A stretch of DNA of 64,000 nt from Phycisphaerae bacterium (GCA_028277645.1 JANQFV010000003.1:124001-188000); one strand, 5' to 3'; counted from the first letter of the stretch, positions 27,943 through 37,329 are shown. Translations and numbers: made by a program. Notes: generated from the letters alone by a model not told the origin.

Positions 27943-29079
27943 ATGCTCAAGTCTGCGAACCTGCGCATCGTCGTAGTATGGGTGTTCGCCGGAGCGTTCC
28001 TATCATTCGGTGGGAGAATCCACGCGTCCGCCGCCCCACCGGCACACGATCCATCAGTGGTGGACCGCTATGTCAACGCGGCGGTCGCCAGCGACGATGA
28101 GGCAGTACCGGTGTATACGTTCTGTGGCGAGCCAGTCTCTCAGGCCGAGTGGGTCGAATGCCAGCTATTCGAGCAGAACTACACTGACATCCTGAGCGCC
28201 ATCGGTTTCGAAGGCACGTTCGACGTATGCACCGAATGGGATTTCCTCCGTTTGGACGCCGAACCCATGATGTACGAGGACATCTCTATCGAACCAATCG
28301 TCAATCCACATGATCCAAACCAAGTCATTCCGGCGCAAGTCCGCGACCTGCCCGCGGTTGGCGAGCGCATCACCGGACAGCGGATGCTGGACGCCGGCGG
28401 TGGACAACCGTTCTGCGTGCAAGTGATCAACAACCTGCCCGGCAAAGTCTTCGAGGATGCCTTGCCGCCGGACCTCCAGGGTATTAATGCGACCGAATCG
28501 TGGCTGGTTGCATACATCTCGGCTCATCCGTCGATGCTTGATCCGAATGACTTCGATCCGAACGGGCCGCATGTCGTGGCGGTCGAAGGCCTCTGTTGGT
28601 CCTCCGATCAGCCCGGTGGACGTCTCACCAAGTTCTGGCCCATGCAACTCCTTTCCCCAGAGAACCTGAGCGCACACGTGCTGCACGGCGAGATCCAAGC
28701 AGGATGGGTCACACAGCAACGTGATCTCGACTACCACCCTTGTCCGCAGGCGGCAGGCGATCCAGTTTTCGGCGCCTGCCAGAAATGGGCCGATGGAACC
28801 CTCGACAATTGCCTAAGCTCAGCCTTCTCAAACCTCCAGAACACTCTGGCGGTGATCGGCGTTGGACTGACCGCTGCATCTGCAGGCTGCATTGTGACGG
28901 CTCCAACGATCGCCGGGTTCTTTGTCTGTCTCGAGATCTCGCTCTTTACCGCGGGATCGGCCGCACTGGCGGCTATGACGGCCTACGCTGACGCCAGGAA
29001 CGGTTGCCTGGCTCAACACGACACCAACATGCAACTCTGTTGTGACATGTTCTGCGCGACGAATCCCGGGGCATGCTGA
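27943..29079 (+). CDS. Exported Cys-rich protein of unknown function
   Basis: A 378-residue protein with a signal peptide (to about RIHASA). The mature part contains scattered Cys (FCGEP, ECQLFEQN, FDVCTEWDF, PFCVQVINN). A hydrophobic Gly/Ala segment (AVIGVGLTAASAGCIVTAPTI) lies near residue 315. The tail CLAQHDTNMQLCCDMFCATNPGAC is cysteine-dense. The pattern suggests a disulfide-bonded secreted or surface protein. I recognise no family. The start at 27943 is chosen because it opens the signal peptide. The zinc-ribbon membrane protein follows after nine bases. Confidence 0.65.
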   Translation: MLKSANLRIVVVWVFAGAFLSFGGRIHASAAPPAHDPSVVDRYVNAAVASDDEAVPVYTFCGEPVSQAEWVECQLFEQNYTDILSAIGFEGTFDVCTEWDFLRLDAEPMMYEDISIEPIVNPHDPNQVIPAQVRDLPAVGERITGQRMLDAGGGQPFCVQVINNLPGKVFEDALPPDLQGINATESWLVAYISAHPSMLDPNDFDPNGPHVVAVEGLCWSSDQPGGRLTKFWPMQLLSPENLSAHVLHGEIQAGWVTQQRDLDYHPCPQAAGDPVFGACQKWADGTLDNCLSSAFSNLQNTLAVIGVGLTAASAGCIVTAPTIAGFFVCLEISLFTAGSAALAAMTAYADARNGCLAQHDTNMQLCCDMFCATNPGAC

Positions 29080-29088
29080 GGGTGCTTC

Positions 29089-29685
29089 GTGTTCGGTTTG
29101 ATCAGCCTGTTTTCGACAACTTGTCTGGGAATCGTGCTGCTGCTTGCGTGCGCCGTTACAGCGCACTTCAACGGAGTCGCACAGGTCGTCGATCCGATTG
29201 AGGCGCGTCTGCGCACCATGGTCCCCATGTTCTGCTTCGTCGGTGGCCTGATCACACTCACGTTCAGCGTCTCAGCGCTCGTGCAACTGAGACCCTGGCG
29301 TGGTCCTGCGCCCTGGAAACGAGCGTGGCTGGACATCTGCCCGGTGATCCTACCGCTTCAGAGCCTGGCGTTCGTCGTGCCGGTCGTGTTGGCAGCAATC
29401 GCCGTGTACATCCCACAGATGCTGGGCCGGCCAACACACCCAGTGAACCAGCAAACGTACGTCGCTTTCTTCCACCGGTTCCCCTGGAGCGTTGCGATCG
29501 CGTGTCTTCTTACCGCAGTCGCATGGCGTACGTGGGCGCTATCTTGCCGGCGTCATCGAGAATTGACGAAGCTGGAGGCTGCCGGGCGACGCCTTTGCGC
29601 ACAATGCGGCTACATCTTAGACGGTCTGCCCACGACAGCAGGTCGGTGTCCGGATTGTGGAAGCCCATGGCCCGAGGATAAGTAG
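29089..29685 (+). CDS. Membrane protein with C-terminal zinc ribbon
   Basis: A 198-residue protein with a GTG start. It has about four transmembrane helices followed by a C-terminal CAQCGYILDGLPTTAGRCPDCG zinc ribbon. Ribbons with CGYxLxGL...CPxCG are common in planctomycete membrane proteins of unknown role. It starts nine bases after the Cys-rich exported protein, so the two probably form an operon. Confidence 0.7.
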   Translation: MFGLISLFSTTCLGIVLLLACAVTAHFNGVAQVVDPIEARLRTMVPMFCFVGGLITLTFSVSALVQLRPWRGPAPWKRAWLDICPVILPLQSLAFVVPVVLAAIAVYIPQMLGRPTHPVNQQTYVAFFHRFPWSVAIACLLTAVAWRTWALSCRRHRELTKLEAAGRRLCAQCGYILDGLPTTAGRCPDCGSPWPEDK

Positions 29686-29822
29686 TTTCGGAACACCACG
29701 TCCGGGCGCCAGCGTGGCAACTTGCGCCGCGACACGCAGGCTCAAGCCGCCGGTGTCCCGGACGGGGCCTGCCGCGGAGCACTTTTTGACCGCCATTCGA
29801 TACCCGTTTCGCGGCTCGATGT

Positions 29823-29831
29823 GCTATACTG
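29823..29831 (+). promoter_or_regulatory. Candidate extended -10 promoter for the endonuclease gene
   Basis: TGCTATACT is an extended -10 box about 100 bp before the ATG at 29934. The -35 region is weak. Confidence 0.4.
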
Positions 29832-29933
29832 TTTCGGTTCCGCAGCATGGAGTGATCCGGCCACCGGAACATGCTCGGGCTGACGGATACGGCAAACGGG
29901 GCAGGACTGGTTGGAAGCGATCCGAGAGTTGAG

Positions 29934-31631
29934 ATGCGAAAACTCCTCGTCTGCGCCGCGGTTGGCTTGACCGCGTTGGGGGCCGTGCAAGCTGCGTACG
30001 CCGACGCGTGGGACCCGCCGGCGGGTTTCTACGACTCCGCCACGGGCACCGGCGCGACGCTCAAGAGCCAGCTCACGACCATCATGTCGAGCGGGCACAT
30101 CCAGCGCCGCTATGGCGACTACCGCTACGCCGCCGCGATCACCGACGCGGACCCCGACGTCGCCGGCCGCATTCTGCTGGTATACAACCGCGCCTCGGTG
30201 CCGGCGACGTGGGACTCCGGCTCCACGTGGAACCGCGAGCACGTCTGGCCGCAATCGCTCCAGCCGGGCTCGGCCAGCAACAGCAGCAAGGGCAATCTCG
30301 GCGACCCGCACGCCCTGCGACCCTGCAACCCGAGCATCAACAGCTCGCGCAGCAACAAGCCGTTTGGACTCTTTGCGACCACCGGCAACTATCGCAGCCT
30401 GGGTACCTACTGGTTCGCCGGCGACACCGATAAGGGCGACATTGCCCGCTGCCTGTTCTACTCCGCGACGCGCTGGAGCAGTCTGGGCCTGACGCTCGTC
30501 TACGGCACGCCCGGCAGCAACCAGATGGGTGACCTCGACGCCTTGCTGCGCTGGAACTACACCGATCCGCCGGACGAGTTCGAGCGGCGTCGCAACCACG
30601 CGATCTACAGTTCCACGATGAACCCGAGCTACTACACGAACAATCGCAATGCGTACGTCGACCGGCCGGAGTTCGTGTGGTCGGTCTTCGGGCCGGGCTT
30701 TAATGACAGCACGCTGTACTTCGGCAGCGCGCCGGCGACCGACGGCGGCTCGACACTGAACATCAACTTCGGCGTAGTGCTGACCGGCGCCCCCCTGCCG
30801 AGCGGCCAGAACGTGGCGCTGCACAAAGATGGGCTCGACCCGACGTACTACAATGTCACTACCACAGGCGACGCGTTGTCGAGCATCAATGGGCGCTACA
30901 ACACATTCGACTACAACCCGCAGTCAACGAACATCTTCGTCGAGCTGGACGCGACAACGGCGGTCGCCGGATTGGTTCAGGGCCAGGTGACCATCGACAA
31001 TCTCGACGTGACGACCGGCGGGCTCAGCCAGGGATCGGACGATGCGAACGATGTGATCACACTCGATCTTCAGGTGCTCGACCATGCGCAACCGTCGTTC
31101 TCGCCGAGTGTGATCGAGACCTCGACGACAGCGCACGTCTTTCTCGCACCGGATGCCGGTGTGCAGACATTCGACGTGGACGTTTACAATTTCGACTTCG
31201 ACGCGGACCAAGCACTGCTCGATCTCGACGCGATCAGCACGCCCGGTGCTCCGTTTGGCATCGTGGGTGGACTGCCGGTCGACATTGAAGCCGCACCGGC
31301 TCCGATCATATTCAGCTTTGACACAACGGGATTGACCGCTGGCACGCACAGCACGAGCGTGATGATCGACGCCAGCGACGAGGATCTTCCCGGCGAACTG
31401 GTCTACCAGCTTGATCTGACGCTGGAGGTCGAGTTCGTCGGTCAGAACGGCGACTGGAATAACGACGGCGTGTACGACGCTGCCGACGTTCTCGCACTCG
31501 AGGATTGCCTCCAGGGCCCCACGGCGAATGAGACGTCGCTCGCCTGTCGGGCCTCATTCGACATTGAGCTGGATGCGGACGTTGACCTTCGGGACGTCGG
31601 CGACCTGCAAGTCCTTTTCGGTCAGCCGTAG
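29934..31631 (+). CDS. Secreted endonuclease I with dockerin-like C-terminus
   Basis: A 565-residue exported nuclease. A signal peptide (to about AYADA) precedes an EndA/NucM-type endonuclease I domain (about residues 25-250). The His-Me finger is NREHVWPQS, followed by GNLGDPHALRPCNPSINSSRSN. About 200 residues of beta-sandwich-like sequence follow (LNINFGVVLTGAPLPSGQNV...). The C terminus has two EF-hand-like loops (GDWNNDGVYDAADVLALEDC and ELDADVDLRDVGDL) of dockerin type. It probably degrades extracellular DNA while attached at the surface. The ATG at 29934 begins the signal peptide. Confidence 0.87.
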   Translation: MRKLLVCAAVGLTALGAVQAAYADAWDPPAGFYDSATGTGATLKSQLTTIMSSGHIQRRYGDYRYAAAITDADPDVAGRILLVYNRASVPATWDSGSTWNREHVWPQSLQPGSASNSSKGNLGDPHALRPCNPSINSSRSNKPFGLFATTGNYRSLGTYWFAGDTDKGDIARCLFYSATRWSSLGLTLVYGTPGSNQMGDLDALLRWNYTDPPDEFERRRNHAIYSSTMNPSYYTNNRNAYVDRPEFVWSVFGPGFNDSTLYFGSAPATDGGSTLNINFGVVLTGAPLPSGQNVALHKDGLDPTYYNVTTTGDALSSINGRYNTFDYNPQSTNIFVELDATTAVAGLVQGQVTIDNLDVTTGGLSQGSDDANDVITLDLQVLDHAQPSFSPSVIETSTTAHVFLAPDAGVQTFDVDVYNFDFDADQALLDLDAISTPGAPFGIVGGLPVDIEAAPAPIIFSFDTTGLTAGTHSTSVMIDASDEDLPGELVYQLDLTLEVEFVGQNGDWNNDGVYDAADVLALEDCLQGPTANETSLACRASFDIELDADVDLRDVGDLQVLFGQP

Positions 31632-31693
31632 GCGTCACGCGCTAGCTCTTGCGCAAGCACGTCGCAGACCGGCATTTGCGACAGGCAGCCCGG

Positions 31694-31721
31694 TTGACAT
31701 TACCGGTAGTTTCCCTATGCT
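31694..31721 (+). promoter_or_regulatory. Strong sigma-70-like promoter for the RRM gene
   Basis: A consensus TTGACA, a 16-bp spacer and TATGCT. It is about 170 bp before the RRM start, leaving a long 5' leader. Confidence 0.6.
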
Positions 31722-31891
31722 GTAGACGGTTGGTTCGTCGAACGCGGCTCGGGCCCGACTCGGTTTCGCCAAGTCCGGAAGTCACTGCCAAGATCGCCCT
31801 CCTACCTTCGCGGCCGGAACGTACGGCCACTTTCACTACGACCCTGAAAGCAAGAACGTGGGTCGAGCAACGCCACGCACAGGAGCTGGCG

Positions 31892-32194
31892 ATGAGCAAG
31901 AAACTGTATGTTGGGAATCTCAGCTATGATGTCAGCAGCGCCGATCTCGAGGCTCTGCTGGCGGAGCACGGCACTGTCCGCAGTGCCGAGGTCATCAGCG
32001 ACCGCATGACCGGTCAGAGCAAGGGCTTCGGCTTCGTCGAAATGGAATCGGACGATGAGGCGCAGGCCGCAATTGACGCCCTCAACGGGCAGCAGCATGG
32101 CGGCCGCACCCTGACCGTGAACGAGGCACGTCCCCGTGCCCCGCGCCCCGGCGGCGGCGGTGGCGGTGGCGGTGGTCGCCGCGGACGGTACTAG
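31892..32194 (+). CDS. RRM-type RNA-binding protein
   Basis: A 100-residue single-RRM protein, like the cyanobacterial Rbp and planctomycete glycine-rich RNA-binding proteins. RNP2 is KLYVGNLSYDV and RNP1 is KGFGFVEM, followed by a Gly/Arg-rich tail. GGAG lies before the ATG at 31892; the longer track ORF is upstream leader. Cyanobacterial relatives are cold-induced. The long leader and strong promoter here would suit post-transcriptional control, though this is inference. A clean terminator follows. Confidence 0.92.
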   Translation: MSKKLYVGNLSYDVSSADLEALLAEHGTVRSAEVISDRMTGQSKGFGFVEMESDDEAQAAIDALNGQQHGGRTLTVNEARPRAPRPGGGGGGGGGRRGRY

Positions 32195-32224
32195 GCCGCC
32201 CGTAACTGTTGATGCAATTTCCCA

Positions 32225-32250
32225 GGGCCACCTTCGGGTGGCCCTTCTTT
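32225..32250 (+). terminator. Rho-independent terminator after the RRM gene
   Basis: GGGCCACC-TTCG-GGTGGCCC hairpin with an eight-base perfect stem followed by TTCTTT. Confidence 0.9.
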
Positions 32251-32870
32251 ATTGGACGTACACACCTATAGCCTGCGTGTCCTGAGAACGTCCACATCGG
32301 TCGGCCAGCCAGGCGCAGCGTCCGGGTGCGCCGACGTTCCATAACCCACTGTCACAATAACTGTTACCACTCGGACAATTTTTGCACTTCGTTTCAGAAA
32401 CCGCTTCCGAAATACTATATCGCGCGCTATACTCCACCGAGCAATTGGTGTTTGAGTCGTTCACCGCCCGCGTGGGAAACCATACTCAGGAGGCGTAGAC
32501 ACATCGTGTTGAGCACACAACCTATCGTGTTGCCGCTCCTCGTGACCGTTTCCGGTCGCACATGTGCCGCGCGTCTCCGCAGAATCAGCGGGCCCCACTG
32601 CAAAAACTACGCCGCGTCGTTGAGGCTGTCTGAAACTGACGGCCCTCGCGCGGCTGACAGGCTTCGGCCGCGATATTCCCTGATCCCGGTGGTGCCGCAG
32701 GCGCCGCCGTTGGCGGAGACCGGTTGCTGAGTGACTGGGAGGACGCGCGGCAAGTTGCGTTAAACGGTTCTTCGTCAAATGTGCATCGGGTTTTGGAGAG
32801 AAGCAGGATTGCAGGCCTTAGCAAAGAGCGGCCTGCAGTAGTCCCCCTGGGACGGAAGGAAGCGTTGATT
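32251..32870. other. 620-bp non-coding region upstream of the CTERM-like gene
   Basis: No convincing gene is seen. The interval holds a candidate promoter at 32405-32433, which would leave a leader of about 440 nt before the exported-protein gene. The leader has short inverted segments but no riboswitch I recognise. Confidence 0.45.
32405..32433 (+). promoter_or_regulatory. Candidate promoter for the CTERM-like exported protein
   Basis: TTCCGA, a 17-bp spacer and TATACT. Confidence 0.35.
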
Positions 32871-33611
32871 ATGAAAGTGGCAGTTGTGGCACTGGCGGGC
32901 TTTGGCCTGCTGGCGGCACCCGCGCTGGCCGAATTGAGTGGAACGGTCACCGCGGATTACCTGGGTTCGCAGTTCTCGCCGGGCAACATCAATGTCCGGG
33001 CCTACGGCGGCGGCCACGATGGTTCGCGGATTTACTCCTGGGAATCCAAATTCGCGAACGTCACGGCAGCGACCGGCGATGCGGCGTTACTGGACTCGCC
33101 GTTCGTCGGCTATTGCATTGACCTCGAGGACGGCGTTTCGACCGGCAACACGCACACGTGGAACGTGACCGACGTAGCGTCTGCCCCGGACGGTCAGTAC
33201 ACGATGGGTACCGGCAAGGCCCTGCGTCTGGCGGAGCTTTGGGGCCGCTACCACGGCCTCGTCGACACCGCGTTTAAGGCAGCCGCGTTCCAGCTCGCCG
33301 TCTGGGAAATCGTGTACGAGGCTGAGGCCCTCCAGCTAGGCACGTACGACGTGACCAGCGGGTACGACCGCAACACTGGTTTCGCCGTCGACGCGTCATG
33401 GCACGCCGACTTTGGCAACCTGACGACGCTGGCCAACTCGTGGGTCAACGGTCTGGACGGCACCGGTCCGCTGGCGAACCTGATGGCGCTGACGAACCCG
33501 CGCACACAGGACTTCCTCGTCGAGACGGTTCCGGTTCCCGTGCCGGGCGCCGTGTGTCTCGGCATTGTTGGCGTGAGCCTGATCAGCCGCCTCGGACGGC
33601 GCTGGAACTAA
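32871..33611 (+). CDS. Exported protein with VPVPGA CTERM-like sorting tail
   Basis: A 246-residue secreted protein. The signal peptide ends at PALA-E. The body (ADYLGSQFSPGNINVRAYGG..., YCIDLEDGVSTG..., AAFQLAVWEIVYE) resembles thioester-domain or surface proteins that share a FQLAIWEI segment. The C terminus is VPVPGAVCLGIVGVSLISRLGRRWN: a Pro-rich motif, one hydrophobic helix and a basic end. This is the layout of PEP-CTERM/exosortase-type signals, here in a VPxPGA variant. GGAAGGA precedes the ATG at 32871. No exosortase is in the window. Confidence 0.82.
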   Translation: MKVAVVALAGFGLLAAPALAELSGTVTADYLGSQFSPGNINVRAYGGGHDGSRIYSWESKFANVTAATGDAALLDSPFVGYCIDLEDGVSTGNTHTWNVTDVASAPDGQYTMGTGKALRLAELWGRYHGLVDTAFKAAAFQLAVWEIVYEAEALQLGTYDVTSGYDRNTGFAVDASWHADFGNLTTLANSWVNGLDGTGPLANLMALTNPRTQDFLVETVPVPVPGAVCLGIVGVSLISRLGRRWN

Positions 33612-33637
33612 GCGTCGCTCCAATTTAGTCAATCACA

Positions 33638-33679
33638 GACGACCCCGGCCGCCGCAGTGCAGTCGGGGTCGTCCTCTTT
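33638..33679 (+). terminator. Rho-independent terminator after the CTERM-like gene
   Basis: GACGACCCCG pairs perfectly with CGGGGTCGTC across a 16-base loop and is followed by CTCTTT. Confidence 0.8.
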
Positions 33680-33699
33680 GCGCCGCTGGAGCGCCCCCC

Positions 33700-33727
33700 T
33701 TCCACCGCCGGCTCACCCCTTTATAAT
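33700..33727 (+). promoter_or_regulatory. Candidate sigma-70 promoter for serA
   Basis: TTCCAC, a 16-bp spacer and a consensus TATAAT at 33722-33727, about 80 bp before the start. Confidence 0.45.
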
Positions 33728-33809
33728 CCGACTTGTCGCTGCATTGTGTCGGCACGGTGTGGCGGTTCCCACGTTCTCGACCGGCAGCACCACCCATGGG
33801 AGTGACACG

Positions 33810-34769
33810 ATGAAGGTTCTCATCGCAGACAAGTTCGAAGCCAGTGGAATTGACGAACTGACGAAGATCGCTGACGAGGTCATCTGCGAACCGGAACTGA
33901 AGGAAGCTGCGCTCACGCAGAAGCTCGCCGCGTTCGATCCGACCGTGCTGATCGTTCGTTCGACGAAGGTACAGCCGGATCAACTGAGTGCCGCCGCGTC
34001 GTTGAAGCTCGTGATCCGTGCTGGCTCCGGCTACGACACGATCGACATCGGCACGGCGAAGGAGAAGGGCATCAAGGTCGCGAATTGCCCGGGAATGAAC
34101 GCCGTCGCCGTGGCCGAGCTTGCGATGGGACACGTCATCAACCTCGATCGCCGCATCTCGGACAACGTCGCCGACCTGCGCGCGCACAAGTGGAACAAGA
34201 AGGGCTACGCGAAGGCCCGCGGTCTCAAGAACAGCACGCTCGGCATCGTCGGCATGGGCCGGATCGGAACCGAGTTGGCCAAGCGTGCCCTGGCGTTCGA
34301 GATGAACGTGCTCTGGTATGACGTGGTAACCGACTACCAGCCGCTGGAGCACTCGAACTGCCGGCGGACCGATCTCGACGCGCTGTTCCGAGAGTCAGAC
34401 TACATCTCGCTGCACGTGCCCGGCACCGGGGATACCAAGCATCTGGTCAATGCGGGCCGCCTGGCAACAATGAAGTCGCACGCGTGCATTATCAACACCA
34501 GCCGCGCACCGGTCGTCGACGAAGCCGCGCTGACCGACGCGTTGAAGGTGGGAACGATCCGCGCCGCGGCATTGGATCTGTATGCCGATGAGCCGGCTGC
34601 CGATGCAAAGGAGATTAACTCGCCGCTGTGCGATGTGCCCAACGTCTACGGCACGCACCACATCGGTGCCTCGACCGAGCAGGCACAACTCGCCGTGGCC
34701 GAGGAAGCCGTGCGCATCGTCGGGGAGTTCAAGAACACCGGCGAAGTGCTGCACTGCGTGAACGCGTAG
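33810..34769 (+). CDS. serA: D-3-phosphoglycerate dehydrogenase-like 2-hydroxyacid dehydrogenase
   Basis: A 319-residue NAD-dependent D-2-hydroxyacid dehydrogenase; the best guess is the first step of serine synthesis. The NAD-binding motif is GIVGMGRIGTELAKRA. The catalytic Arg is in INTSRAPVVDE, the Glu in LDLYADEP, and the His in GTHHIGAST. It lacks the C-terminal ACT or intervening domain, so it is a short-form enzyme without serine feedback. ATG at 33810 was chosen; the track ORF extends back through a terminator. Another hydroxyacid substrate remains possible. Confidence 0.82.
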   Translation: MKVLIADKFEASGIDELTKIADEVICEPELKEAALTQKLAAFDPTVLIVRSTKVQPDQLSAAASLKLVIRAGSGYDTIDIGTAKEKGIKVANCPGMNAVAVAELAMGHVINLDRRISDNVADLRAHKWNKKGYAKARGLKNSTLGIVGMGRIGTELAKRALAFEMNVLWYDVVTDYQPLEHSNCRRTDLDALFRESDYISLHVPGTGDTKHLVNAGRLATMKSHACIINTSRAPVVDEAALTDALKVGTIRAAALDLYADEPAADAKEINSPLCDVPNVYGTHHIGASTEQAQLAVAEEAVRIVGEFKNTGEVLHCVNA

Positions 34770-34785
34770 ACAGCATCTGGCGTGA

Positions 34786-36003
34786 TCACTCTGCGCTTTT
34801 CTGCTTGTACTCGAAGGGCAATCCGAGCCGTTCGGCAGCGCGGCGTTGCGCGCGGGTCAGCAAGCGCTCCAAGCGTCGTTTGAGCAGGTCGAACAACCGG
34901 TCAACCTGCGTGTCGCGGGCACCCTCCAGCAGCGCCACGCGGTCGTCCAACTCCTCGTCGTCGGCACGGGCTGAACGCAACTCACGCACACGCCGCGCGG
35001 CCTGACCTTCGATCCTCGCTCGTCGATCGCGGACACGATCGTAGTAGCGCCAGGCTTCCTTGCGCTGCGAGTCCGTCATCTGGTAGTGGCTAATGAACGC
35101 CCGGACGTAGCGTGCCCACGGATCATCGTCGCGCGCAGTCTGCGTTTTTGACTCGCTTGCGAGCCCTGACTGTGACTGTGCGAGTTCAGCGTCTATTGCG
35201 TTCGGAGCCGCAGTCGAATCCGGAAGGACGACGTCCCCTTCTCCCAGAGCCGGCCAACTGGTGTCGGCGGCTTCCGGCGGCAAGCCCCAGTCCGCCGGAT
35301 CCCACTCGCCACGTAGGGCCGCAGCGCGCATTTCGGCTACGCGGTCGAGGCGGCGATTGGCCGCGCTCAAATCGGCGTGGGCGAGCGTCTGCTGCGCCGG
35401 ATCGAGTTCGTCGATGAACTCCCGGGCAGCAAGGTCGTAGCGTTCGCGGGCCGTGGCGAACACCGGTTCCGATGCGGCCGTCCAGCGGGCAATCTGCTCC
35501 GACGTAAACGGCTCGCCGGCCGTCCAGGTCTGGAGCGCTTCGATTGCGATCGGAATCATGTCGGTCGCGTGATGCGCCAGCAGATAACCCGCCTCGCGAA
35601 CGGCCAGGTCACGCAGGTAGATCTCCTGATCTTCGTCCAGCAGATAGCGTTCCGCCGCCAGCTCGGTAAAGCGGTTCAAGCGGTCGTTGATGCGCCACGG
35701 CGGGATGGCGCCGACGTCGAGGATCAACTCCAGGGAGAACAGGTCTGGTTCGGTGTCCCAGCCATGCCGCTCGTACAGCGCGATCAGTGACGGTCCGAGC
35801 TCGGAATAGGCCGCATCCCAGTCGAGCCAGTCGTGCGCGCCGGCGCCGAACCGCTCGGCGAAGCGCTCAATCTGCGACCAGTCATGCGGTTGGACTTCCT
35901 CATCGTCGAGTTGCGTCGCGAGCACGAATGCGCTCAACGGAACTTGAAACACAAAGAGCGCCACAATGATAACGAGCGTTGAACATGAGCGACTGACGGC
36001 CAT
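34786..36003 (-). CDS. Exported helical protein of unknown function
   Basis: A 405-residue protein with a signal peptide (to about FVLATQ) and mostly helical, charged sequence. Two runs resemble Spy/LTXXQ-type helical repeats (about residues 100-215 and 295-395), the last ending with RLERLLTRAQRRAAERLGL. I do not recognise a family. GGAGGG lies before the ATG at 36003. It is convergent with serA and divergent from the E1alpha gene. Confidence 0.6.
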   Translation of the reverse strand: MAVSRSCSTLVIIVALFVFQVPLSAFVLATQLDDEEVQPHDWSQIERFAERFGAGAHDWLDWDAAYSELGPSLIALYERHGWDTEPDLFSLELILDVGAIPPWRINDRLNRFTELAAERYLLDEDQEIYLRDLAVREAGYLLAHHATDMIPIAIEALQTWTAGEPFTSEQIARWTAASEPVFATARERYDLAAREFIDELDPAQQTLAHADLSAANRRLDRVAEMRAAALRGEWDPADWGLPPEAADTSWPALGEGDVVLPDSTAAPNAIDAELAQSQSGLASESKTQTARDDDPWARYVRAFISHYQMTDSQRKEAWRYYDRVRDRRARIEGQAARRVRELRSARADDEELDDRVALLEGARDTQVDRLFDLLKRRLERLLTRAQRRAAERLGLPFEYKQKSAE

Positions 36004-36216
36004 GTCACACCCTCCCTCGAGCTATTGCGGGCATAGGCCTGCGAAGCGCTTAAGCACTTATTATACGCTGCCAAGCCCGCTCGCGTTCGATCGCGCCGCA
36101 CGTTTCAACCGCACGCGCGCACGGCGGCGGTTGGCGACCGGAGCCCACGCGGCTAGAATCGTGGTTGCCGCTAGTACCCGGTTCGGGCCCCATCCAGACC
36201 GTACGCGAGGATAGCC

Positions 36217-37329
36217 GTGCCACGTGAGACCCTATCCATCCCCCACCGTCTCGAGTCATTGTCGGTATTGTCTGCCGACGGCAAGCTCGACCAGGACCTC
36301 GAACCGCAGGTCCCCGAGAACGACCTCCGCAAGCTCTACAAGACGATGCTCGCGTCCCGGCAACTCGACGAGCGTTGCCTGATGCTCCAGCGCCAGGGTC
36401 GCATGGGCACCTACGGGCCGAGCAAGGGCCAGGAGGCCGCCTCCCTCGGCGTCGCGTATAGCCTGAAACCGAGCGACTGGATGGTGCCGGCGTTTCGCGA
36501 GACCGCCGGCCTGCTGTGGCGCGGCTGGCCGATGCACACGTGGATGCAGTTCTGGGGCGGCTTCGAAGCCGGTAACGAGATACCTGAGGGCGTGAACGAT
36601 TTGCCCACCTGTGTGCCGATCGCGTCGCAGTGCCAGTACGGCATGGGCATCGCCTGGGGCTGTAAGCTGCGCGGCGACGGGCAGGTTTGTGCCGCATTCT
36701 GTGGCGACGGGGCGACATCCGAAGGTGACTTCCACGAGGCGATGAACTTCGCCGGCGTATACAACCTGCCGTTCATCATGGTCGTGCAGAACAACCACTG
36801 GGCGATCTCGATTCCGCGGCACGCGCAGACCGCATCACCCACCATCGCGCAGAAGGCGATCGCATACGGACTCGATGGATTGCAGGTCGACGGTAATGAC
36901 ATCCTGGCGGTGATCGTCGCGATGCGCGAGGCGATCGAAAAGGCCCGCACCGGCGGCGGCCCGACCATGATTGAGGCCGTTACCTATCGACTGGCGATGC
37001 ACACGACTGCGGACGATCCTAAAAAGTACCGCAAGGAAGAGGAGGTGCAGGAGTGGGAGCCGCGCGACCCGCTGCCGCGCTTCCAGAAGTACCTCCAGGA
37101 CAAGGGTCTACTCGACGACAAGGTCCAGAAAGTTATCGACGAAGAGATCGCGGCCGAGCTCGACACCGCCGTCCGTAACTACGAGGAATACACCTTCGAC
37201 CCGTCGGGCTTCTTCAAGCACATGTACGCTGAGCTCTCGCCCGACCTGGAGGCGCAGATGCGAGAGCTGCAGGCGCACCTCGATCGTAAGAAGAAGCCGG
37301 CGCCTCGGCAGGAGCGGGCGGAGGTTTAA
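36217..37329 (+). CDS. pdhA: 2-oxoacid (pyruvate) dehydrogenase E1 alpha subunit
   Basis: A 370-residue thiamine-diphosphate enzyme subunit that decarboxylates pyruvate (or a branched 2-oxoacid) and feeds acetyl groups to E2. The TPP motif GDGATSEGDFHEAMNFAG ... NNHWAIS is complete. The phosphorylation-loop region YRLAMHTTADDPKKYR is branched-chain/PdhA-like. The start is GTG at 36217 with GCGAGGA upstream. The stop codon TAA overlaps the first bases of a 31-bp inverted repeat, so the tail (...APRQERAEV) ends exactly where a GxxExxY cassette begins. E1beta, E2 and E3 follow downstream. Confidence 0.93.
   Translation: MPRETLSIPHRLESLSVLSADGKLDQDLEPQVPENDLRKLYKTMLASRQLDERCLMLQRQGRMGTYGPSKGQEAASLGVAYSLKPSDWMVPAFRETAGLLWRGWPMHTWMQFWGGFEAGNEIPEGVNDLPTCVPIASQCQYGMGIAWGCKLRGDGQVCAAFCGDGATSEGDFHEAMNFAGVYNLPFIMVVQNNHWAISIPRHAQTASPTIAQKAIAYGLDGLQVDGNDILAVIVAMREAIEKARTGGGPTMIEAVTYRLAMHTTADDPKKYRKEEEVQEWEPRDPLPRFQKYLQDKGLLDDKVQKVIDEEIAAELDTAVRNYEEYTFDPSGFFKHMYAELSPDLEAQMRELQAHLDRKKKPAPRQERAEV

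Noticed and set aside
32710-32735. Possible sigma-54 -24/-12 promoter before the CTERM-like gene
   Set aside because: The GG and GC elements are too far apart to fit the fixed spacing.
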